A stretch of DNA of 45,480 nt from an uncultured Eubacteriales bacterium (GCA_900315595.1 OMZQ01000014.1:1-45480); one strand, 5' to 3'. Shown: positions 1-7,863, counted from the stretch's first letter. Made by a program: numbers and translations. Notes: a model not told the origin generated them from the sequence alone.

Positions 1-1
1 C

Positions 2-43
2 AACTACGGCGACGCCGCCGAGGTCCTGCTGAAGAACAAGTAA
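2..43 (+). CDS. C-terminal end of an unidentified protein (partial)
   Basis: Only the last 13 codons are inside the window, reading NYGDAAEVLLKNK and then TAA. This frame is preferred because it stops just before a clear terminator and uses GC-rich codons like those of its neighbours. The fragment is too short to identify a family. Confidence 0.5.
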   Translation, partial: NYGDAAEVLLKNK

Positions 44-62
44 GCAGAAAGCAAAACCAAGC

Positions 63-95
63 AAAAAGGAATGGCCCTCGGGCCATTCCTTTTTG
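63..95 (+). terminator. Rho-independent terminator
   Basis: An inverted repeat (AAGGAATGGCCC, short loop, GGGCCATTCCTTTTT) lies 20 bases after the partial gene and ends in a T-run. It separates the upstream unit from the lysC promoter. Confidence 0.85.
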
Positions 96-144
96 CTTGT
101 ACGCTGCCGTTGAATCGGAAACCGGGTTTTTTCTGTCACAGACC

Positions 145-173
145 TTGCATTTTCATTCCCGGAATGGTATAAT
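145..173 (+). promoter_or_regulatory. sigma-A promoter of lysC-asd
   Basis: TTGCAT (145-150) and TATAAT (168-173) are separated by 17 bases, with a TGG just before the -10 box (extended -10). Transcription would start near 180, giving a leader of about 147 bases before lysC. The leader has GC-rich hairpins near 270-300 and two TCCGGA blocks just before the ribosome binding site. I see neither the lysine riboswitch core nor a T-box motif in it. Confidence 0.8.
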
Positions 174-326
174 ACAATGAAACCTCTGATGCTTTTCGCG
201 GCGCGCCCGGAACTGCTTTTGACGAACCGGGGCGAAGCGTGTCACATAAGATAAAGCGGCGGGAATCGTCCCGCTCCGGCGGCCGCGCCGCCGTTCCGGA
301 CATTTCCGGATGAAGGAGTCACCCAC

Positions 327-1643
327 ATGCGTAAGGTTTTGAAATTTGGCGGCAGCTCCATGGCGAGCGCCGCGCAGTATGCAAAGGTCAAGTCCATCGT
401 GGAGGCAGACCCGGCGCGTACCGTCGTCGTCGTCTCCGCCGCCGGCAAGCGGACGCCGGAGGACCACAAAGTCACCGATCTGCTCTACCTCTGCCATGCC
501 CATATGCGCTACGGGGTCTCCTGCGACTCCGTATTCTCGATGATCAGCGCCCGCTATCTGGAGATCCGGGACGATCTGGGCCTTTCTACCGATCTGGAAT
601 CGGAGCTTGCGCGGATCCGGGACGGCTTGGAGGACGATATTTCCGAGGACGCTCTGGCCTCGCGCGGCGAGTATCTCTCCGCCCGGCTGATGGCCGATTA
701 TCTGGGCTTCGATTTTGTGGACGCCACCGAATGGCTGCGGTTCCGCATGGACGGCACCGTCGATCAGGAGTTTTCCTATGCTGCGCTGCAGCGGCTTGCG
801 GAGGGTCGAAAAATCGTAATTCCCGGCTTCTACGGTCTCGGAGCGGACGGCAACATCCGCACCTTCTCCCGCGGAGGCTCCGATATCACCGGCGCTCTGG
901 CTGCTGCGGCTCTGGACGCGGAGATCTATGAGAACTGGACCGACGTCTCCGGCATTCTGATGGCGGACCCCCGGATCGTGGAAAACCCCGAACCGATCCC
1001 CCGCGTGACCTATGCCGAGCTCCGCGAGCTCAGCTATCTCGGCGCGCAGGTCCTGCATGAGGACACGATCTTCCCGGTGGCCGAAAAGAACATCCCGCTC
1101 AATATCCGCAATACCAACGATCCCACACACCCCGGCACCATCATTATGGAGCGCTTCGACGACGACCCCGACACGGACCGGCGCTTCATCACCGGCATCG
1201 CCGGCAAGAAGGATTTCGCCGTGGTCAGCATCAGCAAAAAGGGACTGTCCTCCGAGGTGGGCACGATGCGCAAGGTGTTTGAAGTCTTTGAGACCCACGG
1301 CCTTGCGGTAGAGTATACCCCGAACGGCATCGACACGGTCTGCCTGGTCGTTTCGGCCAAGCAGCTTCAAAAACGCTCCGCCGCCATTGTCGCCGGCCTG
1401 CAGGAGGCGCTGAAGCCGGACCGGATCGAGATTGCCGACGGGATCGCCATCGTAGCTGCCGTCGGGCGCAAGATGGCCCGACGCCCCGGCATCGCGGGCC
1501 AGATCTTCTCCGCGCTCGGAGACGAGGGCATCAACATCCGCCTCATCTCTCAGGGGCCGCAGGAGGTCAATATCATCGTCGGCGTGGACAGCCGGGACTT
1601 CAACGCCGCAGTGCGCGTGTTGTATAACAGCTTTGTCAGGTAA
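327..1643 (+). CDS. lysC: Aspartate kinase
   Basis: Cytoplasmic enzyme that phosphorylates L-aspartate with ATP, the first step towards lysine, threonine, methionine and diaminopimelate. The 438-residue protein opens with the amino acid kinase motif KFGGSS (residues 6-11) and contains SRGEYLSARL and GRGGSDITGAL, typical of aspartokinases. Two ACT domains follow, at about 297-372 and 373-438, the usual place for feedback control by lysine or threonine. There is no homoserine dehydrogenase domain, so it is monofunctional. The start has an AAGGAG box 9 bases upstream. It is followed 12 bases later by asd, the next enzyme of the pathway, in one operon. Confidence 0.95.
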   Translation: MRKVLKFGGSSMASAAQYAKVKSIVEADPARTVVVVSAAGKRTPEDHKVTDLLYLCHAHMRYGVSCDSVFSMISARYLEIRDDLGLSTDLESELARIRDGLEDDISEDALASRGEYLSARLMADYLGFDFVDATEWLRFRMDGTVDQEFSYAALQRLAEGRKIVIPGFYGLGADGNIRTFSRGGSDITGALAAAALDAEIYENWTDVSGILMADPRIVENPEPIPRVTYAELRELSYLGAQVLHEDTIFPVAEKNIPLNIRNTNDPTHPGTIIMERFDDDPDTDRRFITGIAGKKDFAVVSISKKGLSSEVGTMRKVFEVFETHGLAVEYTPNGIDTVCLVVSAKQLQKRSAAIVAGLQEALKPDRIEIADGIAIVAAVGRKMARRPGIAGQIFSALGDEGINIRLISQGPQEVNIIVGVDSRDFNAAVRVLYNSFVR

Positions 1644-1655
1644 GGAGGCACTATT

Positions 1656-2672
1656 ATGAAGCAGTACAAGGTCGGCATTCTCGGCGCCACCGGCGCGGTG
1701 GGCCGCGAAATGATGAAAGTTTTGCTCGAACGAGATTTCCCGATCAGCGAGCTCCATCTCTACGCCAGCGAGCGCAGCGCGGGAAAGGTCGTGGCCTGGA
1801 ACAGCGGCCCGATCCAGATCGAGCTGGCAGAGGAAGGCGCGTTTGAGGGTCTGGATATCGTGCTCGGCGCGGCCTCCAGCGAGGTCGCAAAGCAGTTTGC
1901 ACCCGATATCGTCAAGGCCGGGGCGGTTTTTGTGGACAATTCCTCCGCCTTCCGTCTGCATGACGACGTCCCCCTGGTCGTTCCGGAGATCAATCCCGAG
2001 GACGTAAAGGGTCACAAGGGCATTATTTCCAATCCGAATTGCTCCACGATCATCGCCGTCACGGCAATCAACGCCCTGCGCCGGATCTCGCCCATCGAGA
2101 CCATGATCGCCTCCACCTATCAGGCGGTCTCCGGCGCAGGCGCGGGCGGGCCGATCGAGCTCAACGCCGAGATCGCGTCTCTGTACAAGGGAGAACCCGT
2201 CGAGCCGAAGGTCTTCCCCTATCAGATCGCCTTCAACCTGATCCCCCAGATCGGCGGCGAGCAGGAGGCGGGCTACACCTCCGAGGAGATGAAGCTCCAG
2301 TATGAAGGCCGCAAGATCCTGCACCTGCCCAATATGAAGGTGAGCTGCACCTGTGTCCGCGTTCCGGTCTCCCGCAGCCATTCCATCTCCCTGCAGATGC
2401 GCTTCCAGCGCCGGATCACCGCCCGCGAGGCCCGTCTGGCTCTGCAATACGCGCCCGGCGTCAAGCTGGTAGACGATCTGGCGAAGAATCTCTACCCGAT
2501 GCCGCTGGATACCTCCGACCAGGATCTGGTCTTCGTCGGCCGCATCCGCGAGGATCTGACCGACGAGCGCGGCCTCTGCCTCTGGTGCTGCGGCGACCAG
2601 ATCCGCAAGGGCGCCGCTACCAACGCCGTCCAGATCGCCGAGCTCCTGATCGACCGGGGAGAAGAAGACTGA
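1656..2672 (+). CDS. asd: Aspartate-semialdehyde dehydrogenase
   Basis: Reduces aspartyl phosphate to aspartate semialdehyde with NADPH, the step after aspartate kinase. The 338-residue protein starts with a Rossmann motif GATGAVG (residues 10-16) and has the catalytic cysteine C129 in SNPNCSTI. The later GRKILHLPNMKVSCTCVRVPV and RSHS segments belong to the conserved dimerisation and active-site region. Length is normal for the family. An AAGGAGG box overlaps the end of lysC, so the two genes are surely cotranscribed. Confidence 0.96.
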   Translation: MKQYKVGILGATGAVGREMMKVLLERDFPISELHLYASERSAGKVVAWNSGPIQIELAEEGAFEGLDIVLGAASSEVAKQFAPDIVKAGAVFVDNSSAFRLHDDVPLVVPEINPEDVKGHKGIISNPNCSTIIAVTAINALRRISPIETMIASTYQAVSGAGAGGPIELNAEIASLYKGEPVEPKVFPYQIAFNLIPQIGGEQEAGYTSEEMKLQYEGRKILHLPNMKVSCTCVRVPVSRSHSISLQMRFQRRITAREARLALQYAPGVKLVDDLAKNLYPMPLDTSDQDLVFVGRIREDLTDERGLCLWCCGDQIRKGAATNAVQIAELLIDRGEED

Positions 2673-2695
2673 GCCGTTCTCCAAAACAGAAAAAC

Positions 2696-2748
2696 CGCCC
2701 GGCGGGCGGTGGAGGAATCGCTGGATTCCATCCATCGTCCGCCGGGCG
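2696..2748. terminator. Bidirectional terminator between asd and a minus-strand gene
   Basis: A long hairpin: the 18-base arms 2696-2713 and 2731-2748 pair with two mismatches, and GGAATC/GATTCC pairs inside them. On the plus strand it is followed by TTCGTTTT. On the minus strand an inner CCGCCC/GGGCGG hairpin is followed by TTTTTCTGTTTT. It can end transcription of both converging units. Confidence 0.8.
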
Positions 2749-2765
2749 TTCGTTTTCAGCGGCGG

Positions 2766-3839
2766 TCAGAATTGACCGGTCGTGGGCGGGGTGGATCCGC
2801 CGGTCGGCGGGACGGGGTTGTAAACGTACGGATTCGTCTGCGCCGTCTGCTGGGCGGGGGCAGCCAGCGGATTGGGCCGCAGGCTTTCGACCATGGCGCT
2901 GGAAGCGCCGCCCACGTTGGAGTTGATCTGGCCGCTGATGGTTCGCCAGGCAATGAAGATGCCCAGGACCATGAAGAGGACGTACTTCAGAATGTCAACG
3001 GAAATCTCCTTGAGATAATCCGAATCCGTAATGACGTCGTTCGCAAACTCAATGGATTCCTTGAGGTCTGCGTCGTAGCCGAATTCCTCCTTGAGGACGG
3101 ACTTGGTGTCAATGACGGTCTGCGAATAGATCATCACGCCTAAGCCGATGATGCAAACCAGGATCACGATCACGACGGCGGCCTTGTTCATCTTGCCCTT
3201 GAAGAGCTTGTAGCCGAACATTGCAGCGACCGGAATCAGGGCAAAGAGCAGGGCGAAGATGCGGTTGCTCAATTCCGCCACCAGGACGTTGACGGCGACG
3301 CCGACCAGCATGCCGAGGATCGCACCGATGACGCCGAGCAGATAATTGCCGTTGTTCTCGTTGTCCTCGATCTTCTCCCGGACCTGGGCGTTCTGATTCT
3401 GTACCTCGGTGGCCCGAACCGGCTGATAGGTGAGCATTCCGCCTGCGCTTGTCAGGCAGAGGCTGTCGGGATTGGGGGCGCCGGAAATGACGCTGGTGTT
3501 GGCCGGTGCGATCCCGGCGGCAAGCAGTGTGTTCGTGATGGCTTCCAGCGAGGCGAGCATCGTCTGGCCTGCATCCCCGCGGGCGGTCACGAGGAATACG
3601 GCGACATTTTTGTTGAGCTGCGAAATCGCAGCGTCGCGGGTGGCCTGCTTGAGGCTCTGCTTGATCGCTTTTTTGGTCGCCCCATTGACCTTCTCCAGCC
3701 GGATCGCCACGGTGACGTAGTAGGTGCGTCCGGAGTACTTCCGGACGCAGACGGCGTAGTTCTTCCAGGTGCCGTAGCTTACGCTGCCGTTCTGGGCAAA
3801 GCCGTAGCCGGAGAGCGCGGATAAGGGTTCGGAATTCAT
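2766..3839 (-). CDS. Predicted membrane protein of unknown function
   Basis: I do not recognise a named family for this 357-residue protein. Residues 1-150 look soluble, with a beta-rich start and an amphipathic stretch around 54-115 (VNGATKKAIKQSLKQ, then SLEAITNTLLAAGI). Four hydrophobic segments follow, near 166-187, 193-210, 220-238 and 283-299. Between the last two lies an acidic outside or inside loop (about 245-282). The C-terminus from about 325 is rich in Pro, Gln, Asn and Thr and probably disordered. There is no signal peptide. It lies downstream of ruvX with 55 bases between. The ribosome binding site is modest (GGGAG, 10 bases before ATG). A TATAAT-like sequence at 3893-3900 (minus strand) could be its -10 box, but no good -35 is seen. 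Confidence 0.7.
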   Translation of the reverse strand: MNSEPLSALSGYGFAQNGSVSYGTWKNYAVCVRKYSGRTYYVTVAIRLEKVNGATKKAIKQSLKQATRDAAISQLNKNVAVFLVTARGDAGQTMLASLEAITNTLLAAGIAPANTSVISGAPNPDSLCLTSAGGMLTYQPVRATEVQNQNAQVREKIEDNENNGNYLLGVIGAILGMLVGVAVNVLVAELSNRIFALLFALIPVAAMFGYKLFKGKMNKAAVVIVILVCIIGLGVMIYSQTVIDTKSVLKEEFGYDADLKESIEFANDVITDSDYLKEISVDILKYVLFMVLGIFIAWRTISGQINSNVGGASSAMVESLRPNPLAAPAQQTAQTNPYVYNPVPPTGGSTPPTTGQF

Positions 3840-3894
3840 AAGATCAGTCTCCCATCTGTTTTTGTTCAGGCAAATACCTGAATCGAATACATTA

Positions 3895-4326
3895 TTATAA
3901 TTGGGCGGACGCGCGGTTCCGCCGGAAGGCCAGATAGCCCTCCAGAATCAGACTGGCGGCCACGGCGTCCACGGTGTTTTTCCGCTTCTGACCGTGATAA
4001 TTGTGGGCCGAGAGGATGTTGTGGGCCTCTACGGTCGTGCGCCGCTCATCCCAGAGATGGACCTCCATCCCCAGCGCTTTGCTCAGGTCGTCCGCAAAGC
4101 TCCGGTAGAGCTCCGCGCGCGGGCCCTCGGAGCCGTCCATGTTGCGCGGGAAGCCCATCACGACCTCCCCGGCCTGCGCCTGGCGGACCATGCCGACGAT
4201 CTCCTCGATCACACGCGCCCGGTTTCGGCTGTGGATGACAGCGGTCGAGCCGACGATGGAGCCGGTCAGGTCGGAGACCGCGATCCCGGTTCGGGCGTCG
4301 CCGTAGTCGATTGCAAGTGTCTTCAT
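3895..4326 (-). CDS. ruvX: Putative pre-16S rRNA nuclease / Holliday junction resolvase-like RuvX (YqgF)
   Basis: Small RNase H-fold nuclease of the YqgF family, linked in other bacteria to 16S rRNA 5' end maturation. The start at 4326 gives MKTLAIDYGDARTGIA, matching the family's first conserved strand with the DYGDARTG motif, and sits behind AAAGGAGG. Other conserved parts are VMGFPRNMDGSEGPRA, LWDERRTT and the C-terminal DAVAASLILEGYL with its conserved Asp. The 143 residues are the usual length. A longer reading frame begins 20 codons upstream, but that part lacks a ribosome binding site and is not conserved in character. Confidence 0.93.
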   Translation of the reverse strand: MKTLAIDYGDARTGIAVSDLTGSIVGSTAVIHSRNRARVIEEIVGMVRQAQAGEVVMGFPRNMDGSEGPRAELYRSFADDLSKALGMEVHLWDERRTTVEAHNILSAHNYHGQKRKNTVDAVAASLILEGYLAFRRNRASAQL

Positions 4327-4364
4327 GTTCTGCCTCCTTTCCGGCTGGGACGATCGCTTTCTAC

Positions 4365-4393
4365 ATCCTACCCGTTTCCGGGGCAAAAGTCAA
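4365..4393 (-). promoter_or_regulatory. sigma-A promoter of ruvX
   Basis: On the minus strand TTGACT (4393-4388) and TAGGAT (4370-4365) are separated by 17 bases. The start of transcription would be about 30 bases before the ruvX ATG. It is back to back with the rpmG promoter. Confidence 0.65.
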
Positions 4394-4437
4394 CCGGGAA
4401 ATGCCCAAAAAATCCTGAAAAAAATGCATTTTTTTCA

Positions 4438-4466
4438 TTGACAAGCGGCCTGCGCTGTGGTAGAAT
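4438..4466 (+). promoter_or_regulatory. sigma-A promoter of the rpmG-secE-nusG-rplKA unit
   Basis: A perfect TTGACA (4438-4443), 17-base spacer and TAGAAT (4461-4466) with TGG before the -10. The leader to rpmG is about 120 bases. It can form GGGAGC-GCA-GCTCCC (4523-4537), or alternatively CTCCC (4533-4537) can pair with GGGAG (4567-4571), close to the rpmG ribosome binding site. Confidence 0.85.
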
Positions 4467-4591
4467 GACTTCACCTGTGAAAAAGGGTGCTTTTTTTGTG
4501 CGCCGTTTTTTCAGCCGCGGAGGGGAGCGCAGCTCCCGCTAAATCTGTTATAGCCGCGGTGATACAGGGAGGCAATTAAGGAGGTGCCGTA

Positions 4592-4741
4592 ATGCGCGTC
4601 AAAATCACCCTCAGATGTTCCGAGTGCAAGCAGAGAAACTACAACACGATGAAGAACAAGAAGAACGACCCCGATCGGCTTGAGATGAAGAAGTACTGCA
4701 GATTCTGCAGAAAGCACACGCTTCACACCGAGTCGAAGTAA
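4592..4741 (+). CDS. rpmG: 50S ribosomal protein L33 (zinc-binding form)
   Basis: A 49-residue ribosomal protein, [12 protein letters not shown]... ending HTLHTESK. It has the two CxxC pairs (CSEC at residues 9-12 and CRFC at 36-39) of the zinc-binding C+ form of L33, and the typical [11 protein letters not shown] core. An AAGGAGG box lies 6 bases before the ATG. Its place before secE and nusG is the classical bacterial order. Confidence 0.96.
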   Translation: MRVKITLRCSECKQRNYNTMKNKKNDPDRLEMKKYCRFCRKHTLHTESK

Positions 4742-4758
4742 GCGAAGGGAGTACGACA

Positions 4759-4989
4759 ATGGCTGAAGTCAAGAAGGAAAACTGGTTCAAGCGTACTGGC
4801 GGCCGCATTGCAAAGTGGTTCCGCGGTATGAAGAGCGAGCTGAAGAAGGTCGTCTGGCCCAGCTGGTCTCAGGTTCTGAACAACACCCTGGTGGTCATCG
4901 TTGTCTCCGTGATCTTCGCAATCGTCATCGGCTTGATCGATACCTTGGCTTATAAGGGCATTCTTGCTCTGCTGGGCCTGATCGGGTAA
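4759..4989 (+). CDS. secE: Preprotein translocase subunit SecE
   Basis: Essential small subunit of the SecYEG channel in the cell membrane. The 76 residues include the conserved amphipathic segment ELKKVVWPSW (27-36) followed by one membrane helix (about 42-64). This is the short single-helix form of Gram-positive bacteria. It lies 17 bases after rpmG and 6 bases before nusG. Confidence 0.96.
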   Translation: MAEVKKENWFKRTGGRIAKWFRGMKSELKKVVWPSWSQVLNNTLVVIVVSVIFAIVIGLIDTLAYKGILALLGLIG

Positions 4990-4995
4990 GCGGAC

Positions 4996-5523
4996 ATGGC
5001 GGATGAAGCCAAGTGGTACGTCGTACAGACCTATTCCGGCTACGAGAACACGGTCAAGGCGACGATCGAGAAGACCATTGAAAACCGTTCCCTCCAGGAC
5101 GTGATCTGTGAGGTCGCCATCCCGATGGAGACCGTCACCGAGGTCGGCGAGAACGGACCCAAAACCTACGAGCGGAAATGCTTCCCGGGCTACGTGCTCA
5201 TCAAAATGGTGATGAACAGCGATACCTGGTACATCGTCCGCAACGTGCGCGGCGTGACGGGGTTTGTAGGACCCTCGAGCACGAACCCGCCTCCCCTGAC
5301 CGAGGAGGAGGTCTATCAGTGGGGCGTGGAGCGCCGCGAGATCGTCGTGTCCTTCCAGGTGGGCGATACCGTCCGCATCGTGGATGGACCGCTGACGTCC
5401 TTCACCGGGCGCGTGGATGCCCTGGACGTCGAAAAGAACAGCGTTCGCGTCGTAGTTTCCATGTTCGGACGCGAAACGCCGGTGGAGCTGGAGCTCGACC
5501 AGGTCGAATCCATCTCCGAGTGA
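4996..5523 (+). CDS. nusG: Transcription termination/antitermination protein NusG
   Basis: General transcription elongation factor that binds RNA polymerase. The 175 residues comprise an NGN domain starting [16 protein letters not shown], with the conserved [10 protein letters not shown] and [11 protein letters not shown] segments, and a C-terminal KOW domain ([17 protein letters not shown]). No inserted domain is present. It follows secE after 6 bases, so translation is probably coupled. Confidence 0.97.
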   Translation: MADEAKWYVVQTYSGYENTVKATIEKTIENRSLQDVICEVAIPMETVTEVGENGPKTYERKCFPGYVLIKMVMNSDTWYIVRNVRGVTGFVGPSSTNPPPLTEEEVYQWGVERREIVVSFQVGDTVRIVDGPLTSFTGRVDALDVEKNSVRVVVSMFGRETPVELELDQVESISE

Positions 5524-5550
5524 GACCCGGCCGCAGGCAGCGGCCAGAAC

Positions 5551-5583
5551 GTGGGAGGGGCTCCGTCCCCGCCAAACTACCAC
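5551..5583 (+). promoter_or_regulatory. Possible L1-binding leader before rplK
   Basis: The RNA would pair GTGG (5551-5554) with CCAC (5580-5583) around an inner GGGG/CCCC hairpin, leaving an asymmetric loop (GAG opposite GCCAAACTA). This resembles the site by which ribosomal protein L1 represses its own L11-L1 message. A second copy with the same pattern lies before rplA. The match was made by eye. Confidence 0.5.
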
Positions 5584-5605
5584 ATTATTTCAGGAGGTGC
5601 TTGAA

Positions 5606-6031
5606 ATGGCACAGAAAGTTACTGGTTATATCAAACTGCAGATTCCGGCTGCAAAGGCAACCGCTTCCCCTCCGGTCGGCCCCGCTCTGGGCCAGCACGG
5701 CGTCAACATTTCCCAGTTCATCAAGGAGTTCAACGAGCGCACCAAGGATCAGGCTGGTTTTAAGATCCCCGTCGTCATCACCGTCTACGCGGACCGCAGC
5801 TTCACCTTCGTGACCAAGACTCCCCCGACCCCGACCCTGATTCTCAAGACCCTCGGGATCGAGAAGGGCTCCGGCGTTCCCAACAAGACCAAGGTTGCCA
5901 CCATCACCAAGGCCCAGGTCAAGGAGATCGCTGAGCGCAAAATGCCCGACCTCACCGCCGCTACCATCGAAGCCGCGATGAGCCAGGTTGCCGGCACCTG
6001 CCGCTCCATGGGCATCACCGTCGTTGACTAA
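5606..6031 (+). CDS. rplK: 50S ribosomal protein L11
   Basis: Part of the GTPase-associated centre of the large subunit. The 141 residues begin [15 protein letters not shown] and contain [14 protein letters not shown] and the C-terminal rRNA-binding domain (about 70-141). The ATG at 5606 is chosen over an in-frame GTG nine bases upstream, because AGGAGG (5592-5597) is well spaced from the ATG and overlaps the GTG. Confidence 0.97.
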   Translation: MAQKVTGYIKLQIPAAKATASPPVGPALGQHGVNISQFIKEFNERTKDQAGFKIPVVITVYADRSFTFVTKTPPTPTLILKTLGIEKGSGVPNKTKVATITKAQVKEIAERKMPDLTAATIEAAMSQVAGTCRSMGITVVD

Positions 6032-6058
6032 CTGCTGACTGAGACACCGTCTCAAAAT

Positions 6059-6084
6059 GTGGGAGGATTTTTCCGCATCACCAC
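6059..6084 (+). promoter_or_regulatory. Second possible L1-binding element, between rplK and rplA
   Basis: GTGGGAGGA at 6059 and CCAC at 6081-6084 repeat the pattern of the element before rplK: outer GTGG/CCAC, bulged GAG, short GGA/TCC hairpin. It ends 4 bases before the rplA ribosome binding site, so protein binding here could block rplA translation directly. Confidence 0.45.
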
Positions 6085-6102
6085 TTTAAGGAGGACATTA
6101 AA

Positions 6103-6792
6103 TTGTTTAGAGGTAAAAAGTATAAAGACAGCGCGAAGCAGATCGACCGCTCCGTGCAGTATGATCCCGCGGACGCCCTGGGTCTTGTCTGCAAGACCGC
6201 TTCCGCCAAGTTCGACGAGACCGTTGAGATCCACATCCGCCTGGGCGTGGACTCCCGCCATGCGGACCAGCAGGTTCGCGGCGCCATCGTTCTGCCCAAC
6301 GGCACCGGCAAGACCCGCCGCGTGCTGGTGTTCGCCAAGGACGCCAAGGCTGACGAGGCCAAGGCAGCCGGCGCCGACTACGTCGGCGGCATGGACATGG
6401 TCGAGAAAATCCAGAAGGAAAACTGGTTCGACTTCGACGTCGTCGTCGCTTCCCCCGATATGATGGGCATTGTCGGCCGTCTCGGCAAGCTCCTCGGCCC
6501 CAAGGGCTTGATGCCCTCTCCCAAGGCCGGCACCGTGACCCCCAACGTCGCTGCCGCCGTCAAGGAGATCAAAGCCGGTAAGATCGAGTACCGTCTGGAC
6601 AAGACCAACATCATCCACTGCCCCATCGGCAAGGTTTCCTTCGGCCCCGAAAAGCTGGCTGAGAACATGGACACCCTGATGGCTGCCGTCATCAAGGCCA
6701 AGCCCGCCGCCGCCAAGGGTCAGTATATCCGCTCCTGCGTCATCGCCTCCACCATGGGCCCCGGCGTCAAGGTCAGCACTGCCAAGTATTGA
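6103..6792 (+). CDS. rplA: 50S ribosomal protein L1
   Basis: Builds the L1 stalk of the large subunit and usually represses its own operon. The 229-residue protein starts from TTG at 6103, which directly follows AAGGAGG (6088-6094) and gives the expected N-terminus [11 protein letters not shown]. Conserved parts are [13 protein letters not shown] and [16 protein letters not shown] start probably lowers its translation. The operon ends here; rplJ and rplL, which usually follow, are not in the window. Confidence 0.96.
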   Translation: MFRGKKYKDSAKQIDRSVQYDPADALGLVCKTASAKFDETVEIHIRLGVDSRHADQQVRGAIVLPNGTGKTRRVLVFAKDAKADEAKAAGADYVGGMDMVEKIQKENWFDFDVVVASPDMMGIVGRLGKLLGPKGLMPSPKAGTVTPNVAAAVKEIKAGKIEYRLDKTNIIHCPIGKVSFGPEKLAENMDTLMAAVIKAKPAAAKGQYIRSCVIASTMGPGVKVSTAKY

Positions 6793-6806
6793 TCGAACGG
6801 AGCATA

Positions 6807-6853
6807 TGCAAAAGAATCCCGGCTCGGATCATCCGAGCCGGGATTCTTTTGCA
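6807..6853. terminator. Bidirectional terminator between rplA and the phosphorylase gene
   Basis: Perfect 23-base inverted repeat (arms 6807-6829 and 6831-6853) that includes AAAA and TTTT ends, so it has a T-run in both directions. It lies between two converging genes. Confidence 0.93.
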
Positions 6854-6858
6854 AGAGA

Positions 6859-7680
6859 TCAGAGCTTTTCCAGGATCCGCGTCATCAGGGCGGTGAACTG
6901 TTCCTTGCAGGCCTCTCCGGTCTCAAGGACCTCCGCCTCTGTGAGCGGCTGCTTGAGGATGCCCGCCGCCATGTTCGTCGCCAGCGAGAAGCCCAGGATA
7001 TCCATCCCGCAGTGCCGCGCAGCAATGACCTCCGGCACCGTGCTCATGCCCGCGGCGTCCGCGCCGAGCAGACGGGCGGCGCGGATCTCCGCCGGGGTCT
7101 CATACTGCGGGCCGGGGAAGAACATGTAGACCCCCTCGTTCAGATGGACGCCCGTCTCGGCGGCGGCCTGCTTTGCCAGCGTGCGCAGGGCAGGGGTGTA
7201 GGCCGTGGACATATCCGGGAAGCGGGTGCCGAAGCGCTCGTCGTTCTCCCCGGTCAGGGGCGTCATGGGGAAAAGCAGGATGTGGTCCGAGATCAGCATG
7301 ATCTGGCCGGGCTTGTAATCCAGGTTGACGGCTCCGGCTGCGTTCGTAACGATCATCGTCCGCACGCCCAGCAGCTTCATCACGCGCACGGCGTAGGCAG
7401 CATCCTCCGGGGAGTAGCCCTCGTAGAGGTGCATCCGCCCCTGCATCACGGCGACCTTCTTCCCGGCGAGGATGCCGAAGACGAAGCGCCCCTTGTGGCC
7501 CGGCGCGGTGGAGTGCTTGAAGTAGGGGATCTCGGGGTAGGGAACGAAGATCGGATGCTCGACCCGGTCGCCGAGCTGCCCGAGCCCGGAGCCGAGGATC
7601 ATGAGGATCTCAGGCTGGAAACCTTCGAGCTTTTCGCGCAGATACGCTGCGCTCTTTTCATAGTTTTCAAAGGGAATCAT
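6859..7680 (-). CDS. Purine nucleoside phosphorylase (trimeric, class II type)
   Basis: Cleaves purine (deoxy)nucleosides with phosphate to the free base and (deoxy)ribose 1-phosphate for purine salvage. The 273 residues show the trimeric PNP family signatures: GSGLG near residue 30, GHKGRFVFG, MQGRMHLYEGY, VTNAAGAVN, and the substrate-pocket region FFPGPQYETPAEIRAARLLGADAAGMSTVPEVIAARH. The start has AAAGGAGG. It reads in the same direction as mnmG but 175 bases downstream, so it may share its transcript. PunA/DeoD naming is uncertain, so no symbol is given. Confidence 0.93.
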   Translation of the reverse strand: MIPFENYEKSAAYLREKLEGFQPEILMILGSGLGQLGDRVEHPIFVPYPEIPYFKHSTAPGHKGRFVFGILAGKKVAVMQGRMHLYEGYSPEDAAYAVRVMKLLGVRTMIVTNAAGAVNLDYKPGQIMLISDHILLFPMTPLTGENDERFGTRFPDMSTAYTPALRTLAKQAAAETGVHLNEGVYMFFPGPQYETPAEIRAARLLGADAAGMSTVPEVIAARHCGMDILGFSLATNMAAGILKQPLTEAEVLETGEACKEQFTALMTRILEKL

Positions 7681-7835
7681 TGGGTGCGCCTCCTTTTGTC
7701 AGGTTTTGGGTGTATCGTCAACGGGTTCGGGTTCCGTTGTTCTCTCGATTGGAAAGGGATAGAAGACCACGGGGTATCCGGCGTTCCGCTTCACAAATTC
7801 TGTTTCAGATTCTGACAGCTTTCCGCCGCGTCTCC

Positions 7836-7863
7836 TATTGCCTGTTGCCTCTTGCCTATTGCC
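7836..7863 (-). repeat. Four heptamer repeats at the mnmG stop codon
   Basis: Read on the minus strand this is GGCAATA, GGCAAGA, GGCAACA, GGCAATA: four copies of GGCAANA with only the sixth base changing. The mnmG TAG stop lies inside the first copy on that strand. The rest of the gap 7681-7835 shows no gene and no clear promoter. Confidence 0.75.

Noticed and set aside
180..326. Lysine riboswitch or T-box before lysC
   Set aside because: The leader is too short and lacks the conserved core sequences of both classes.
153..2735. 860-codon open frame on the minus strand opposite lysC-asd
   Set aside because: It mirrors the codon pattern of two clear genes on the plus strand and has no ribosome binding site or recognisable motif. 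Such long antisense frames are common in GC-rich DNA.
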